Shown here piece by piece: positions 55,202 to 64,000 of a DNA stretch of 64,000 nucleotides (position 1 is the stretch's first letter; each line of letters starts with the position of its first letter). A model generated the notes under the pieces. It was not told the origin of the DNA, made no database searches, and saw only the letters and a list, made by a program, of their open reading frames with translations. Position numbers and translations under genes: made by a program. Source of the DNA: Aphanomyces cochlioides (taxonomy: Eukaryota > Oomycota > Saprolegniomycetes > Saprolegniales > Verrucalvaceae); contig JAHQRK010000007.1 of NCBI GenBank assembly GCA_019828595.1, positions 124,001 to 188,000 of the forward strand. The letters run 5' to 3'.

Positions 55202-58200
55202 GATATTAATAGACAGTCAAGTCCGGAAAATATCCGGTTGGTCTCGAGAAAGTGCAAAAGTTGACATGGAAACACCGGTTTAATAGGTTTAATAGGTTAA
55301 AGTCTTATTAAAATAGGACACTTGTTCTGTATTATTTTAATAATGACAATATTAAAATATTGTCAATTTCAGTCAAATTTGTATTTTCGACCAAAAATCA
55401 AATACGATTTGACCATACTGAAGCCAAGTTGAACCGAATATTGGTCAAATTAATTGCATGTGTTTTAGGGTGTGTTAGGGTGTGTTTTGCGTTAATTAGC
55501 TAAATACTCGATTCTGATTGGCTGCGAGGTTGGGAAATCAATTAAAAAAATCGATACATTTCCAGCCCATCTCACTACAGTGCACCCCCAGATTTCGCCT
55601 CATGCAATCTTCAAAATTTATATCAGGGTATTATAATTCAAAGTACTATATTTCAAAGGTTTATAGTATTCATAATACATAATGTGAAAATTAATAAATA
55701 TATTATAAGAAAATACACAGGATATAAGGTTTCAGTGGGAGGCGAAAACTGGGGGTGCTCTGTATTTAGAATGAATCTCACAATAACAAAGAATTTGAGA
55801 CAAGGGGGTAATTTTAGCAAATTTTCGAGCTACCAACTTTTCTCCTGGGGCAAGACGAGGTCTGCAACTATCAAGACATATAGAACAGACAAATCTAAGC
55901 ACATAGAACGAGGAATTATCGTCATAGCTATCGAGATGAACGAGCTACGAGCGATCCAAGTTTCAGCTACGACTCATTCCGATGTAGTTTTCAAGATTTT
56001 GCGTTGAGCAAAAAGTCTCTTTTTTGTCATTTCTCATGTTTTTATCCAGTATTCGAAATGAACCTTGGTATCAACAAAACATCTGAAACATACAAGTATT
56101 CAGTATAATCTAAAGTAGTACTGTGGCCAACGACACTTTAGGGTATTAAGCTTCAGACCCACATTTCTTCTGTCGTACTCTCGCTGTCGTCACAGTATTT
56201 ATTCAAGGTTTTTTCCTTACTGACTACCATCATTCTACTATAATTAAGGACATTTTGTCTAAATAGGACTTTGGAGAAGAAAATCTGCATATAGGTCAAC
56301 GCAATCTGATCAGTGAGGGTCGAAATCGCCGACTTTGAGACTTCATTTCTCGAGCGTCCCGAAGGCTTATCGGACGTAGAAGACAGAATTAGCTCTCTTT
56401 TTTAACGTTCAATCAACCCTCTTCTAGCTGAGCTACCCGGCTTCGCCCGGGGTTTGAAGCGTTTGTTGGTAGGCGAAAGAAATGCTAGAATTTATTCTTC
56501 TAGCTTACGGTTGGTAATCATAGCTGAGTCCCGCTGGGGGGTCTCAGTTACCTCTTCTTAATCCGTACCTAGCCTTCGCCGAGGTTTTGAGACGGCACAG
56601 AATACGATTTCTGAGATATCCCAGATAGTATTGCGAGAGCTTTCTAATTTTCCCAGGATATTTAGAGGATATAAATGGATTTCCTCTTCAATTGATTTTG
56701 ATTGTTGCTGTGCTGTAGTTTTTGGTATCTGTGTCTAATAAAAACGTTTTAATTTTCCTCCGTTACCCATTCCTGTCTTCGCCAACACTTTGATATGAAA
56801 ATCAATCCCCATCTATCTACGCTGAATATGGACAAAGCAACAGCAAACTCTCCAAGCTTTTCCCGGCGAGTATAGACATTTCGAGCTAAGCCTAACATAC
56901 TCTTTTCATGTGATGTTTGCCCGCACTCCTTCAAAATTCCTCCCATCATTTGCCTATGGATTTCCCCAGGAGAGTATACACTCACCCCTCCTTGACTTGG
57001 GATGGTTTACACGACGACCAATCGGAATTAGTATTGATTAAACCTGACCTGTAAAGTATTTCGTCGTGACAACATCATCCCTCCTGTTATAACAATTGTA
57101 ATCTGACGACGGATGACGACCATCCCAAAATTGATCTGCTGGAATGCTACTGGTTGGTTGAAAGTCAACATTTTGTCCATTGAAAATTTGAACATCGAAA
57201 AAAAGAGTTTGTTTGTCCAATGTATTTGACGCTACCGGACGGACACTGAAAAGTGCACAGACACACAAACAGACTTTCACCTTTAATTATATAGATTTAT
57301 CACCTCGGAGTGTAACACGATTATTAAGACGCTTGGTGTTTGGTGGATCGATCTTGCTCAGAGAAGTTGTGCTGGCGATGTGGCCGTTGGGAGCTCTGAT
57401 GGATCAATAATTTGGGCATTTCCACTTGCAGGGCGAAAATCGAAGAGCTTAATGACGTATTTGACCAGGATTTAGTGCCAGTTCCAGGCGAACTGTCGAA
57501 TAAGATGGGAATGGGGATTGGTGCTACATTTTTCCTTGTTCGAGCGATGCATTTTGACCTTAATATCATCTCATCTATACGTATTCTATCTCATATACCT
57601 CATTTGCCTAATTTGACCCCCAAATCAGGTGGTCAAAATGTTTCAGCGTTTTGATTGGCCCAGCCACATTTCAAAGTTAACTCGTAACAACCCTTTGTTC
57701 ATCCTCTTCACATTACGAACAGCAGTACAAAGAAAGGCGGATAAAGTCCTTGATTCATGTCCTTCGTTAAAACGATTTTTATGGGTAATAAAGAACTATG
57801 GATTACAATGAAATGCAGACAAAGTCGTTAATCCGGTGTGTTAAGTAATTAGTAACGATAGATTTCTGTGAACGTTTGAAAAGTTGTGAGCTCTATTTTG
57901 TATGAGGAAGAGATAATTCTGCCTTGTCATAAAATATCCGCCAAGTATTTCTGTTATGACATTTCTTCCGACATATTTATTATGTTATGTCTCAGGATCC
58001 CGAGCTCTAATTTCAGCTCTGGAGGCACCTGGAGAAATTAATGAATCTAGTTTCACCTCTAGACAGGAAATTGATCAATTTACAGGAGTAACACATAAGA
58101 TAGGTCTCATATTAAGCCCTATTTGACTTCGCAATTTTTATGGTCGACACAAATCTCAATATTAACAAAGGAAGTATACATTAGAAAGATATACTGTCTA

Positions 58201-58257
58201 CATGGGTATACACTATCGCAATATTACAAATGTTTATTTCCGTATTTCTGTGGTCCG
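55202..58257. other. AT-rich gene-poor region
   Basis: About 3 kb without a supported gene. Near 55461-55491 GTGTTAGGGTGTGTT-like words repeat. At 56429-56450 lies ACCCGGCTTCGCCCGGGGTT and, at about 56570-56590, a degenerate version (CTAGCCTTCGCCGAGGTTTT); both can form short hairpins and look like decayed dispersed repeats. Several small frames (55684-56007, 57412-57654) have no domain. Confidence 0.4.
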
Positions 58258-58494
58258 ATGCAGGTGAGTTGTCAATTTGACCTCAACCTTTACGGTTCGT
58301 CTCTGCATACGTCTCATCCAAGAAATCTGTCCCAAGAGCTGAAGCGACAAGATGTGTCCACCAACTCTAATGATATCCGTGTTGGTGGCTTTTTGGACTT
58401 GTTGGAAAAGCGCAAGAGCGCCAGGATCACATTTTACAGCGCGGCAAGCCAGTTAGCTAAGTCAAATTCCTCAGGAACTCTACGCGACGTGTAG
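58258..58494 (+). pseudogene. Possible PDZ-like remnant
   Basis: The frame includes QVSCQFDLNLYGSSLHTSHP, ELKRQDVSTNSNDI and GGFLDLLEKRKSARITFYSA. The last segment resembles the end of the PDZ-like modules in the 34427 gene (VLDTIRKAPRPVRVTFID). The GM.L..IN part is missing and I cannot link further exons. It could be the end of a multi-exon gene or a fragment of a paralogue. Confidence 0.3.
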
Positions 58495-58754
58495 AGCTCT
58501 TGCATTTCAAACCTCGAAACCGGTCAAATCTTCCGCGAAGCCAGAAACCGTGTTGGATGGCGAAACATGCCGATGCCCATCGCTTGATGCAATTTGGAGC
58601 GCTGCAGCTCAAGGATTAGTATACAGCTTGTCTACATTGTATTGTTAGCGTGTCATTATCGTGTATCAATCATATAGTCGACCATCTCGAATGGCGCGCT
58701 TGAAAGGCGCAATGGCGTAAATTTCAAGAGTTTGCATTAAGTGTCTCACATTTT

Positions 58755-59586
58755 CAGTGAATGTCATAAGTGTGTCGCACGTTTTGAGACTCCTTTTGGA
58801 TATATGCCTTCCATACAGCCGTGTTCGGTTTGTCATGATTCTGGTGCCGCATATATGGATGCGGGCTTCGACCCATCGACGTCGGTGTCGAGGGTTGAGA
58901 AGGACCTGAGGTCAACCTCGTCCACCGCTTGGATAAGCGCAATGCTCACGACTTCCTGCCGTCGTTGAGCTTCTTCATACTCGGTGGAGCTCATCTTCGG
59001 GAGCTTTACAATTTCTTCAGCCACTTGAGGCAACTCCTCCAAGTCACACTAACTGATGACTAGTTCCTCTGGCATAACGCCGCGCACCCTAGCGACGTTA
59101 TTCAAACGGAAATTCTTCCTGCCGACACAGATTCTCTTCTCGCGGCATCGATCTCGCAGAGCGTTCAATTGCTCTCTTGTAATTCCAAAGCGCGGGGTAT
59201 CTCGCGTGCTATTTACATTCTTTCACGTATTACACTGTGCTTCTCGATTCACTTCCCAGGACATATCTTCGTCCTTCTTCTTCGCCGGGTGATTCGTAGA
59301 CCCAGCGCCCGTATCGCGCGGCGCTCTCACTAGATCGCACTCGACCCCCCAGATGTCGACATGGTCTTCACTTGTCATGGTTTCTCCCATACCATCACAG
59401 TCTTCTTCATCCGATGCGGCTAGCCTCTGTCCTTCAGTGGGAACCACCGAGTCAATATCGTAATCGTGAGTTGCCAAGCCTTCGACGGCGAGCGTAACTC
59501 GACGCGGAGACTTTGTCTCATTGGGAGTGGGCTCGTTGTTCACCAAACCCAAAGCCTTGTTGGCGTCCAACGACTTGGATATTAAA
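58755..59586 (-). pseudogene. Ty3/gypsy-like polyprotein, linker part, decayed
   Basis: Minus-strand frames 59223-59570 (LDANKALGLVNNEPTPNETK) and 58833-59042 (LPQVAEEIVKLPKMSSTEYE) are separated by stops but read on as one degraded protein. They follow directly from the retropepsin segment at 61855-62244 once the Harbinger insertion is ignored. The position, after the protease, matches the linker before reverse transcriptase in gypsy-like pol. Reverse transcriptase itself is not present to the left, so the element is truncated near 58750. Confidence 0.55.
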
Positions 59587-59745
59587 GAGTTTCAGCAATC
59601 CGTACAATGTACGAATGAGTTTTCAACTTTGACGACTTTCCCATTAGTATATTTCACGAAACAAATCAGTTTCAGCAAAACCGAATGTTTCTGAATTCAG
59701 TTTTTCTGGAAAACCCACCACGCCATTTCTGAATTTGTAAGGGTA

Positions 59746-60813
59746 ATGGAGCGACTCGCCATCGAAAATCATGGTAGTTCCAAGGCCCGGCGTCTTCAAA
59801 TGGTGCTGTTGACGATCCTTGCTCTGCGAAAGCCAAGACCCCAGTACAACTTGCGGATACAGATTGAATGGGACGATATTCCTGCTGATTCCAAGCTCTG
59901 GCGACAAATGTTTCGTTTCGAGATAGCTCATATCTTGTGGCTGGTGGCTTTACTCAAGTTTCTTGCATTTATTGATGCTCCATACCGTTTAAAAGTTCCC
60001 GCACTGGACGCAGTGCTCATTACACTGCGTCGTCTGGCGTATCCAAATCGCCTCACAGACCTGCAATTTATGTTTGGACGTTCGATTGGAGCGCTGTCAA
60101 CAATCCATAATTGTGTCATAAGCTATATCTACTCTCAATTCAAACATTTACTCACTTGGGACTACACTCGATTGACGCACGACAAACTGAAGACGTTCGC
60201 TGCAGCAATTTCTGGTATGGGGGCTCCATTGACTTCATGTGTCGGATTTCTTGATGGTACACCACGGCCAATTTGTCGTCCAAAGAAACATCAAAAGATT
60301 GTGTACAATGGGCACAAAAGGAAGCACGCTCTAAAATTCCAGTCGGTTGTGAGTCCTGATGGAATAATTATACATTTGTTTGGACCCATTCCTGGATCAA
60401 GGCATGACTCATACATGCTAAAGCAAAGCGGCCTGTTGGATTTACTTGATAAACATTTGGACTTTGATGGCGACAACTACACTTTGTACGGTGACCCAGC
60501 ATACGCTCAGAGTACTCACATCTTGTCTCCATTCAAAGGTGCCAGATTGACTACTGCTCAACATGAATTTAATCGTTTGATGAGTGCTGGACCTGTGTGT
60601 GTCGAATGGCAATTCGGCAAAGTCATATCATTGTGGGTGTTCAATGATTACAAGAAGAACCTCAAGTTAAACCTTCAACCAGTTGCAAGCATGTACATGG
60701 TTTCGGTCATCTTGACAAATTTGCATACTTGTTTCGACGGCAGCAGCACTGGCGATTATTTCAGTGTTAATCCACCAAGTCCAGAGGAGTACGTTGCAAT
60801 GCCGCAACTGTAA
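59746..60813 (+). CDS. PIF/Harbinger transposase (DDE_4 type)
   Basis: An open frame of 355 residues from ATG 59746. Conserved blocks are GFLDGTPRPICRP (catalytic Asp about 170) with YNGHKRKHALKFQ, PGSRHDSYML (about 221), YGDPAYAQS (Asp about 250) and VEWQFGKV (Glu about 287), the DDE_4 order. Length and layout are normal for Harbinger transposases, which need a separate Myb/SANT protein for nuclear entry and end binding. That partner is the convergent gene at 60861-61701, stop to stop 47 bp away. No stop or frameshift is seen, so the element may be competent. Confidence 0.92.
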   Translation: MERLAIENHGSSKARRLQMVLLTILALRKPRPQYNLRIQIEWDDIPADSKLWRQMFRFEIAHILWLVALLKFLAFIDAPYRLKVPALDAVLITLRRLAYPNRLTDLQFMFGRSIGALSTIHNCVISYIYSQFKHLLTWDYTRLTHDKLKTFAAAISGMGAPLTSCVGFLDGTPRPICRPKKHQKIVYNGHKRKHALKFQSVVSPDGIIIHLFGPIPGSRHDSYMLKQSGLLDLLDKHLDFDGDNYTLYGDPAYAQSTHILSPFKGARLTTAQHEFNRLMSAGPVCVEWQFGKVISLWVFNDYKKNLKLNLQPVASMYMVSVILTNLHTCFDGSSTGDYFSVNPPSPEEYVAMPQL

Positions 60814-60860
60814 ACGATTTAACTGCATGTGGTATGAAGCGTGATATGAAGCATTTCGTG

Positions 60861-61701
60861 TTAGTTGTTAGTCTTTTGCATCAAGTAATTGATTAACTGA
60901 ACTACTGCTGATTGAGATTCAATTGCCTGCTTTCTTTCCAGCCGGTTCAGCTCCAATTCTTGTTTGCGCTCTAGGATTTCAATCTCCTTTTGAGCTGCGT
61001 CCAGTCTCAAGCGCTCTTCTTGCATGGCGAGCGTTCTTTCTTGCAGATCTAATTGTCGAGAGAGTATTTGAAGTCGCTCTTTTTCTGTTTCATTGGCTGC
61101 AAGTTGTATCTCAACCAGGTCTCTCAAGCACTCATTATCTTCCTCCAATTTTTGGCATTTGCTTGGTTTGGACTGCTTTTTGTCATGACCATCATCAACA
61201 TCTCGTTGGGCTATGGTCTCCATCGCCCTTTCCATCATTTGGATGGCGATTGCCTTCTTTTTGGCAGCCTCCTCCGCCACTCGCACATTGCTCTCTTCCT
61301 TCTCAAGTTCAAAGTCGTCAATCTAGATGGAAAACTTATATCTCTAAGCAAAAATGTATGATTACCATTTCTTTCAGGGCTGTGAGGAGTTGTTTTCGCT
61401 CATTGTACTCCTCAACAGTCCCCGACGCCCGCAGTGGTTTCATCTCGTCCTTCTTGAACGCTTCAAGCAGTAGCTCGAAGCGCCGTTGGCATGCAATAGC
61501 GTTTACCTTTTCCCCAAAATGATCGCTCAGGGATGATGCAATGACATTCCAAGTTGCCTGGACACTACCGTGGCTTGCAGACCACGGTTTGTGAAGTTCA
61601 ATCTCCTTGAGAAGGTCTATGTCTTGCGTGACCTTGAACCGGAAGGACTTTTCTTTGCAAACAACCACTACATCGCCGAGTGCATCTTGGTCTTGCATCA
61701 T
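60861..61701 (-). CDS. Myb/SANT-like DNA-binding partner of Harbinger
   Basis: Model complement(join(60861..61322,61366..61701)), 265 residues; the 43-bp intron has GTAATC and CTAG borders and keeps frame (EM then IDDFELEKEE). The N-terminal 110 residues form a Myb/SANT-like trihelix region: DIDLLKEIELHKPWSASHGS, VQATWNVIASSLSDHFGEKV, ACQRRFELLLEAFKKDEM. Exon 2 is a long charged coiled coil (LQILSRQLDLQERTLAMQEE), probably for dimerisation or transposase contact. In PIF/Harbinger elements this protein binds the subterminal repeats and carries the transposase to the nucleus. The frame opens at a TTG (61707); I use the first ATG, 61701. Confidence 0.88.
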
Positions 61702-61854
61702 CTTCAAATCGTTGCTTCCAAACGTATTGTAGTGTACGATGAGAGCCAGTCAAACATAAAAATTTATATTTTAAATTATACGATTCACGCCAAATATGAC
61801 GATAGAGTCGGTTTCGTGAAATTTGTATCGTATTGTATGATTGTGCTGAAACTC

Positions 61855-62244
61855 TCTATTGTCTTCAACTTCCAGTTGATAGTCAGTTAATGCTTCTCCC
61901 CAGCCCATTCCAAGGATGAAATCCTATCGCTCATTCAAATCAATGACAAAATACGTCTCGTCCGATACAAATTGTTCAACTCGTGTGGGCAGAGTTATCA
62001 ATACTCGTGGCTGCTCTGCCACTGACCCATCGGTCATCTTCACCCTGACCGTCGCTCGGCCGTCGCTACTTGCGACCGCTTCTTCTAGCTTCTCCTTGTT
62101 CATCTTCATCGACTCTTTCCGCGCATAATTCTCCGATGCGACGCAATCAATGAACACCTTCAACGTCCTTGGGAAACCCGGCATCGGTATCCCAAAGGAC
62201 AACCTCTTCGAATTCAGTCCAATCTGGCACAAAAGTATACCCAA
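61855..62244 (-). pseudogene. Gypsy-like retropepsin region, decayed
   Basis: The frame contains FPRTLKVFIDCVASENYARK, which matches the active-site strand of gypsy-type aspartic proteases (usually DCGAS), with Val where Gly is expected. Later it has RVLITLPTRVEQFVSDETYF and, after a TAG at about 61922, DFILGMGWGEALTDYQLEVE, the ILGM.W block that ends the protease. The stop and the active-site change make it non-functional. It reads directly into the Harbinger insertion. Confidence 0.75.
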
Positions 62245-63487
62245 AAGTTGGCCCTCCGCAATCGCATTGCCACCGCGATCATACGGAAAATCTAGTTTCG
62301 CCCAAGAAGGTCGCCTCGCACCTATTGGGTGCTGCCTTTTCCCCGTGATCGAGGGGAGAAAGGTGCTCGTTCACTTTGTCCACGGCCTGAAAAACTTGGA
62401 CTTCCCATGCGGAAATGACTTGGCCGCGGTGACATCTCACGGCGACGAGAGTCGCTTCTATGAGGGCAATTTCGGGCAAAATGGCCCAGCTGCTTGCATT
62501 CATAGCAGCGCTTATCTGGTGGGGACTGGCGACCTGGTGACCCATGGACGAAATGTCTATATCCATAGAGTCGGATGCGCTCGCATGCGCCAAGTTTTGG
62601 GAGAAGTCTTCAGATAAAGCAATGCTAATGACGGCTTCATCAAACGTTTCTGGGTATGACGGAACAATTCCGTCCAGGTTGGGCTCTTGTTCAGACCGTT
62701 CATAAATACACTCACCCGAGTGGACTCAGGGAGGGACCTCTCGTCGTTCATACTTGCGTAGAGGTAGCGGAGTTCATGAACGAACTCACGGATGGTTTGC
62801 TTCCCTTGAGCGGTGTTGAGGAAACGTGATCGATATCGAAAGTCGCTGTTTGGCGGCAAGAAAGTTTTCTTCGGCTGACTTGCAAAGTCCTCCAACGTTG
62901 GAAAGCTGTTGGGATTCCCCATGCGAAGGAAATACACCCAGGCTTCAGCCCGTCCCTTTAGGTTGGACATGGCGAACGCCACCTTGATAGATTCCTTGCG
63001 GATGCATAGAGTATCCGCGGCAATTGTAACTTGCAACAACCACCTCATTACGTGGTCGGATTCTTGACCGCTGAACTTCGACACGTCCAACTTGACGCCT
63101 TTGCTTTCGTGGCCATGACGGGTGTCATCGTCTTCAAACGACCCGTTTTCTCTTGATCGGAGCCCCGCATAATGGGCTTGCGGAGTCGTCGAAGTGCTTC
63201 TTCTCGACTGGCCTTCGAAGCCATGAGCGAAACAACCTGACATTCTAGGTCCAGGATTTGATTCTTGAGTGAGCGCGAGGACTCTTCATGAAGAAGCGCG
63301 CTTTCATCACGCTCCTCCAATTTCGCTTTAGCAGCGTATCGGCCGATACCCTCAAGAGGTGGAGCAAGTGTTGTTCGCCGCGATTCGACAACATCACTGC
63401 GAGTTCTTCATCTCCCATCAACTCGCGTAGTCCTTCGAGAGTTTCGCGGTGGTCTTCGGTAAAGTAGGAGAAGTATTCGATCGGCAT
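62245..63487 (-). pseudogene. Gypsy-like gag with CCHC knuckle, frameshifted
   Basis: The gag core is KLDVSKFSGQESDHVMRWLL followed by KVAFAMSNLKGRAEAWVYFL, a retrotransposon gag pattern, with an upstream coiled-coil-like stretch near 63050-63320. Downstream FVHELRYLYASMNDERSLPE and FMNGLNKS also fit. Near 62665 the frame shifts (the next piece reads YPETFDEAVISIALSEDF). A third frame carries the zinc knuckle CYECKQLGHFARNC at about 62466-62507, with intact C-x2-C-x4-H-x4-C. The N-terminal piece (from 63487) is also out of frame with the core. Capsid-like function is lost. Confidence 0.8.
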
Positions 63488-63507
63488 ATTCGGTCCTTGA
63501 ACGTACT

Positions 63508-63519
63508 AGAGTGCTACCA
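63508..63519 (-). promoter_or_regulatory. Candidate tRNA primer-binding site
   Basis: On the minus strand TGGTAGCACTCT starts two bases after the end of the proposed LTR. Starting with TGG and this spacing are typical of retroelement primer sites. The tRNA was not identified. Confidence 0.5.
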
Positions 63520-63521
63520 GG

Positions 63522-63878
63522 TGTAACAGTGCTTGAGCGCAGAGGAAGTGTAGATCACCCAAGCTTGTTGGCTGGCAGATTCAAGAGTGAGCTATCCAAA
63601 CAGGATCGGCCCCAAACCGGCGGTTGCGCAACTCGCAGCCGCGCGTTCACAACGAACGATCTTCACGTCGTTCGACGTCGCGACTCACGCATCATTCTTC
63701 AATGGTAAAGCACCCGCTGCTTTACCCGCATACTTCTTCCTTGATGAGCCACATCACTCCGAGCTTCGTTGCACACGTGCACACACCTTAAACCGCGTGA
63801 GTCTCGCTTGGAAGCTCCCAAAGCTTCCCACTTCAATATTCCTTCTGTGGGTTCTTATAACCCGGTGTTGTTATAACA
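63522..63878 (-). repeat. Candidate 5' LTR of the gypsy-like element
   Basis: On the minus strand it begins TGTTATAACAACACCGG and ends GTTACA, about 357 bp, upstream of gag and directly before the primer-binding site. The matching 3' LTR is not in the window, so the limits rest on TG...CA ends and the primer site. Confidence 0.55.
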
Positions 63879-64000
63879 CGTCGTGATCTTGAGGGGACTT
63901 CGAGAGAACGGTCTCTACGCGAATCTACAAAAGTGTATGTTTGGGGTTGACGAGATCCCTGTCCTGGGGGACTTTGTCGGCATCAACGGCTGTCGAGTCG
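63879..64000 (+). pseudogene. Reverse transcriptase fragment of another gypsy-like element (partial)
   Basis: The plus strand codes for VVILRGLRENGLYANLQKCM and then FGVDEIPVLGDFVGINGCRV up to the window edge, the well-known block following the catalytic YVDD in Ty3/gypsy reverse transcriptase. It has no upstream part: the preceding base belongs to the candidate LTR. It therefore seems to be an older element broken by insertion of the minus-strand one. The remainder lies outside the window. Confidence 0.8.

Larger units (their letters stand above)
59587..61854 (+). mobile_element. PIF/Harbinger element inserted in a gypsy-like element
   Basis: About 2.27 kb. The ends share GAGTTTCAGCA (59587-59597, and its complement at 61844-61854) with weaker similarity further in (TACAAT words). 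It carries the two convergent genes typical of the superfamily. The retroelement protein stops at its right end (LEVEDNR) and resumes at its left end. A clear 3-bp target duplication is not visible (AAA versus TCT next to the ends), so the exact ends are uncertain by a few bases. Confidence 0.7.

Noticed and set aside
55455..55495. TTAGGG-like words as an interstitial telomere
   Set aside because: Only two or three imperfect copies, mixed with GTGTGTT; oomycete telomeres are usually TTTAGGG in long arrays.
1..64000. tRNA or rRNA genes
   Set aside because: No stretch with a cloverleaf pattern or a recognisable rRNA core was seen by eye; a tRNAscan run would be decisive.

Overview
The window looks like nuclear DNA of an oomycete, most likely a saprolegnialean such as an Aphanomyces relative. 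This rests on gene style: GT-AG introns of about 33-60 bp, a START-FYVE protein, a DUF4246 protein, an oomycete-type bZIP-like protein, and a cluster of ankyrin proteins built on the variant repeat with EGCT..AMD.AA. The species assignment is an inference, since no rRNA or tRNA gene was found.

Layout. 0.36-1.6 kb: three-exon bZIP-like gene (minus). 2.1-3.5 kb: complete Tc1/mariner element with near-perfect ends. 4.1-5.1 kb: Merlin/ISXO2-like transposase. 5.6-8.9 kb: broken Helitron replicase-helicase (minus) whose 5' part is a tandem array of a duplicated exon ending in DEQKPAR. 9.4-27.3 kb: a very large satellite of about 104-bp monomers in 382/278-bp higher-order units, each carrying a 36-bp TATATATAAG module; its left edge is embedded in Helitron debris. 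27.5-31.4 kb: two complete pogo/Tigger-type elements, one frameshifted and one open.

32.3-55.2 kb is the gene-rich part. It holds five ankyrin-repeat genes (32.3, 38.8, 40.9, 43.0, 48.4 kb), a sixth broken one (51.3 kb) and a 144-bp copied fragment (47.8 kb). Interspersed are a 15-exon four-PDZ-like/coiled-coil/PH scaffold (34.4-38.5 kb), START-FYVE (45.1-46.4 kb), a frameshifted DUF4246 gene (49.8-51.2 kb), a KH-domain gene (52.5-53.8 kb) and a seven-exon coiled-coil gene (53.9-55.2 kb).

55.2-58.7 kb is AT-rich and mostly empty, with a possible PDZ-like remnant. 58.8-64.0 kb is a transposon nest: a degraded Ty3/gypsy-like element on the minus strand (LTR, PBS, gag, zinc knuckle, retropepsin, linker) is split by a two-gene PIF/Harbinger element, and its LTR abuts a reverse-transcriptase fragment of another element on the plus strand.

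No operon-like cooperation is expected. The themes are lineage-specific expansion of ankyrin genes, membrane/phosphoinositide-type modules (PH, START, FYVE), and at least six transposable-element classes. The strongest candidate for something undescribed is the satellite, with its shared TATA-rich module and its connection to Helitron exon repeats. All coordinates, introns and repeat counts were derived by eye; no alignment or database search was run.
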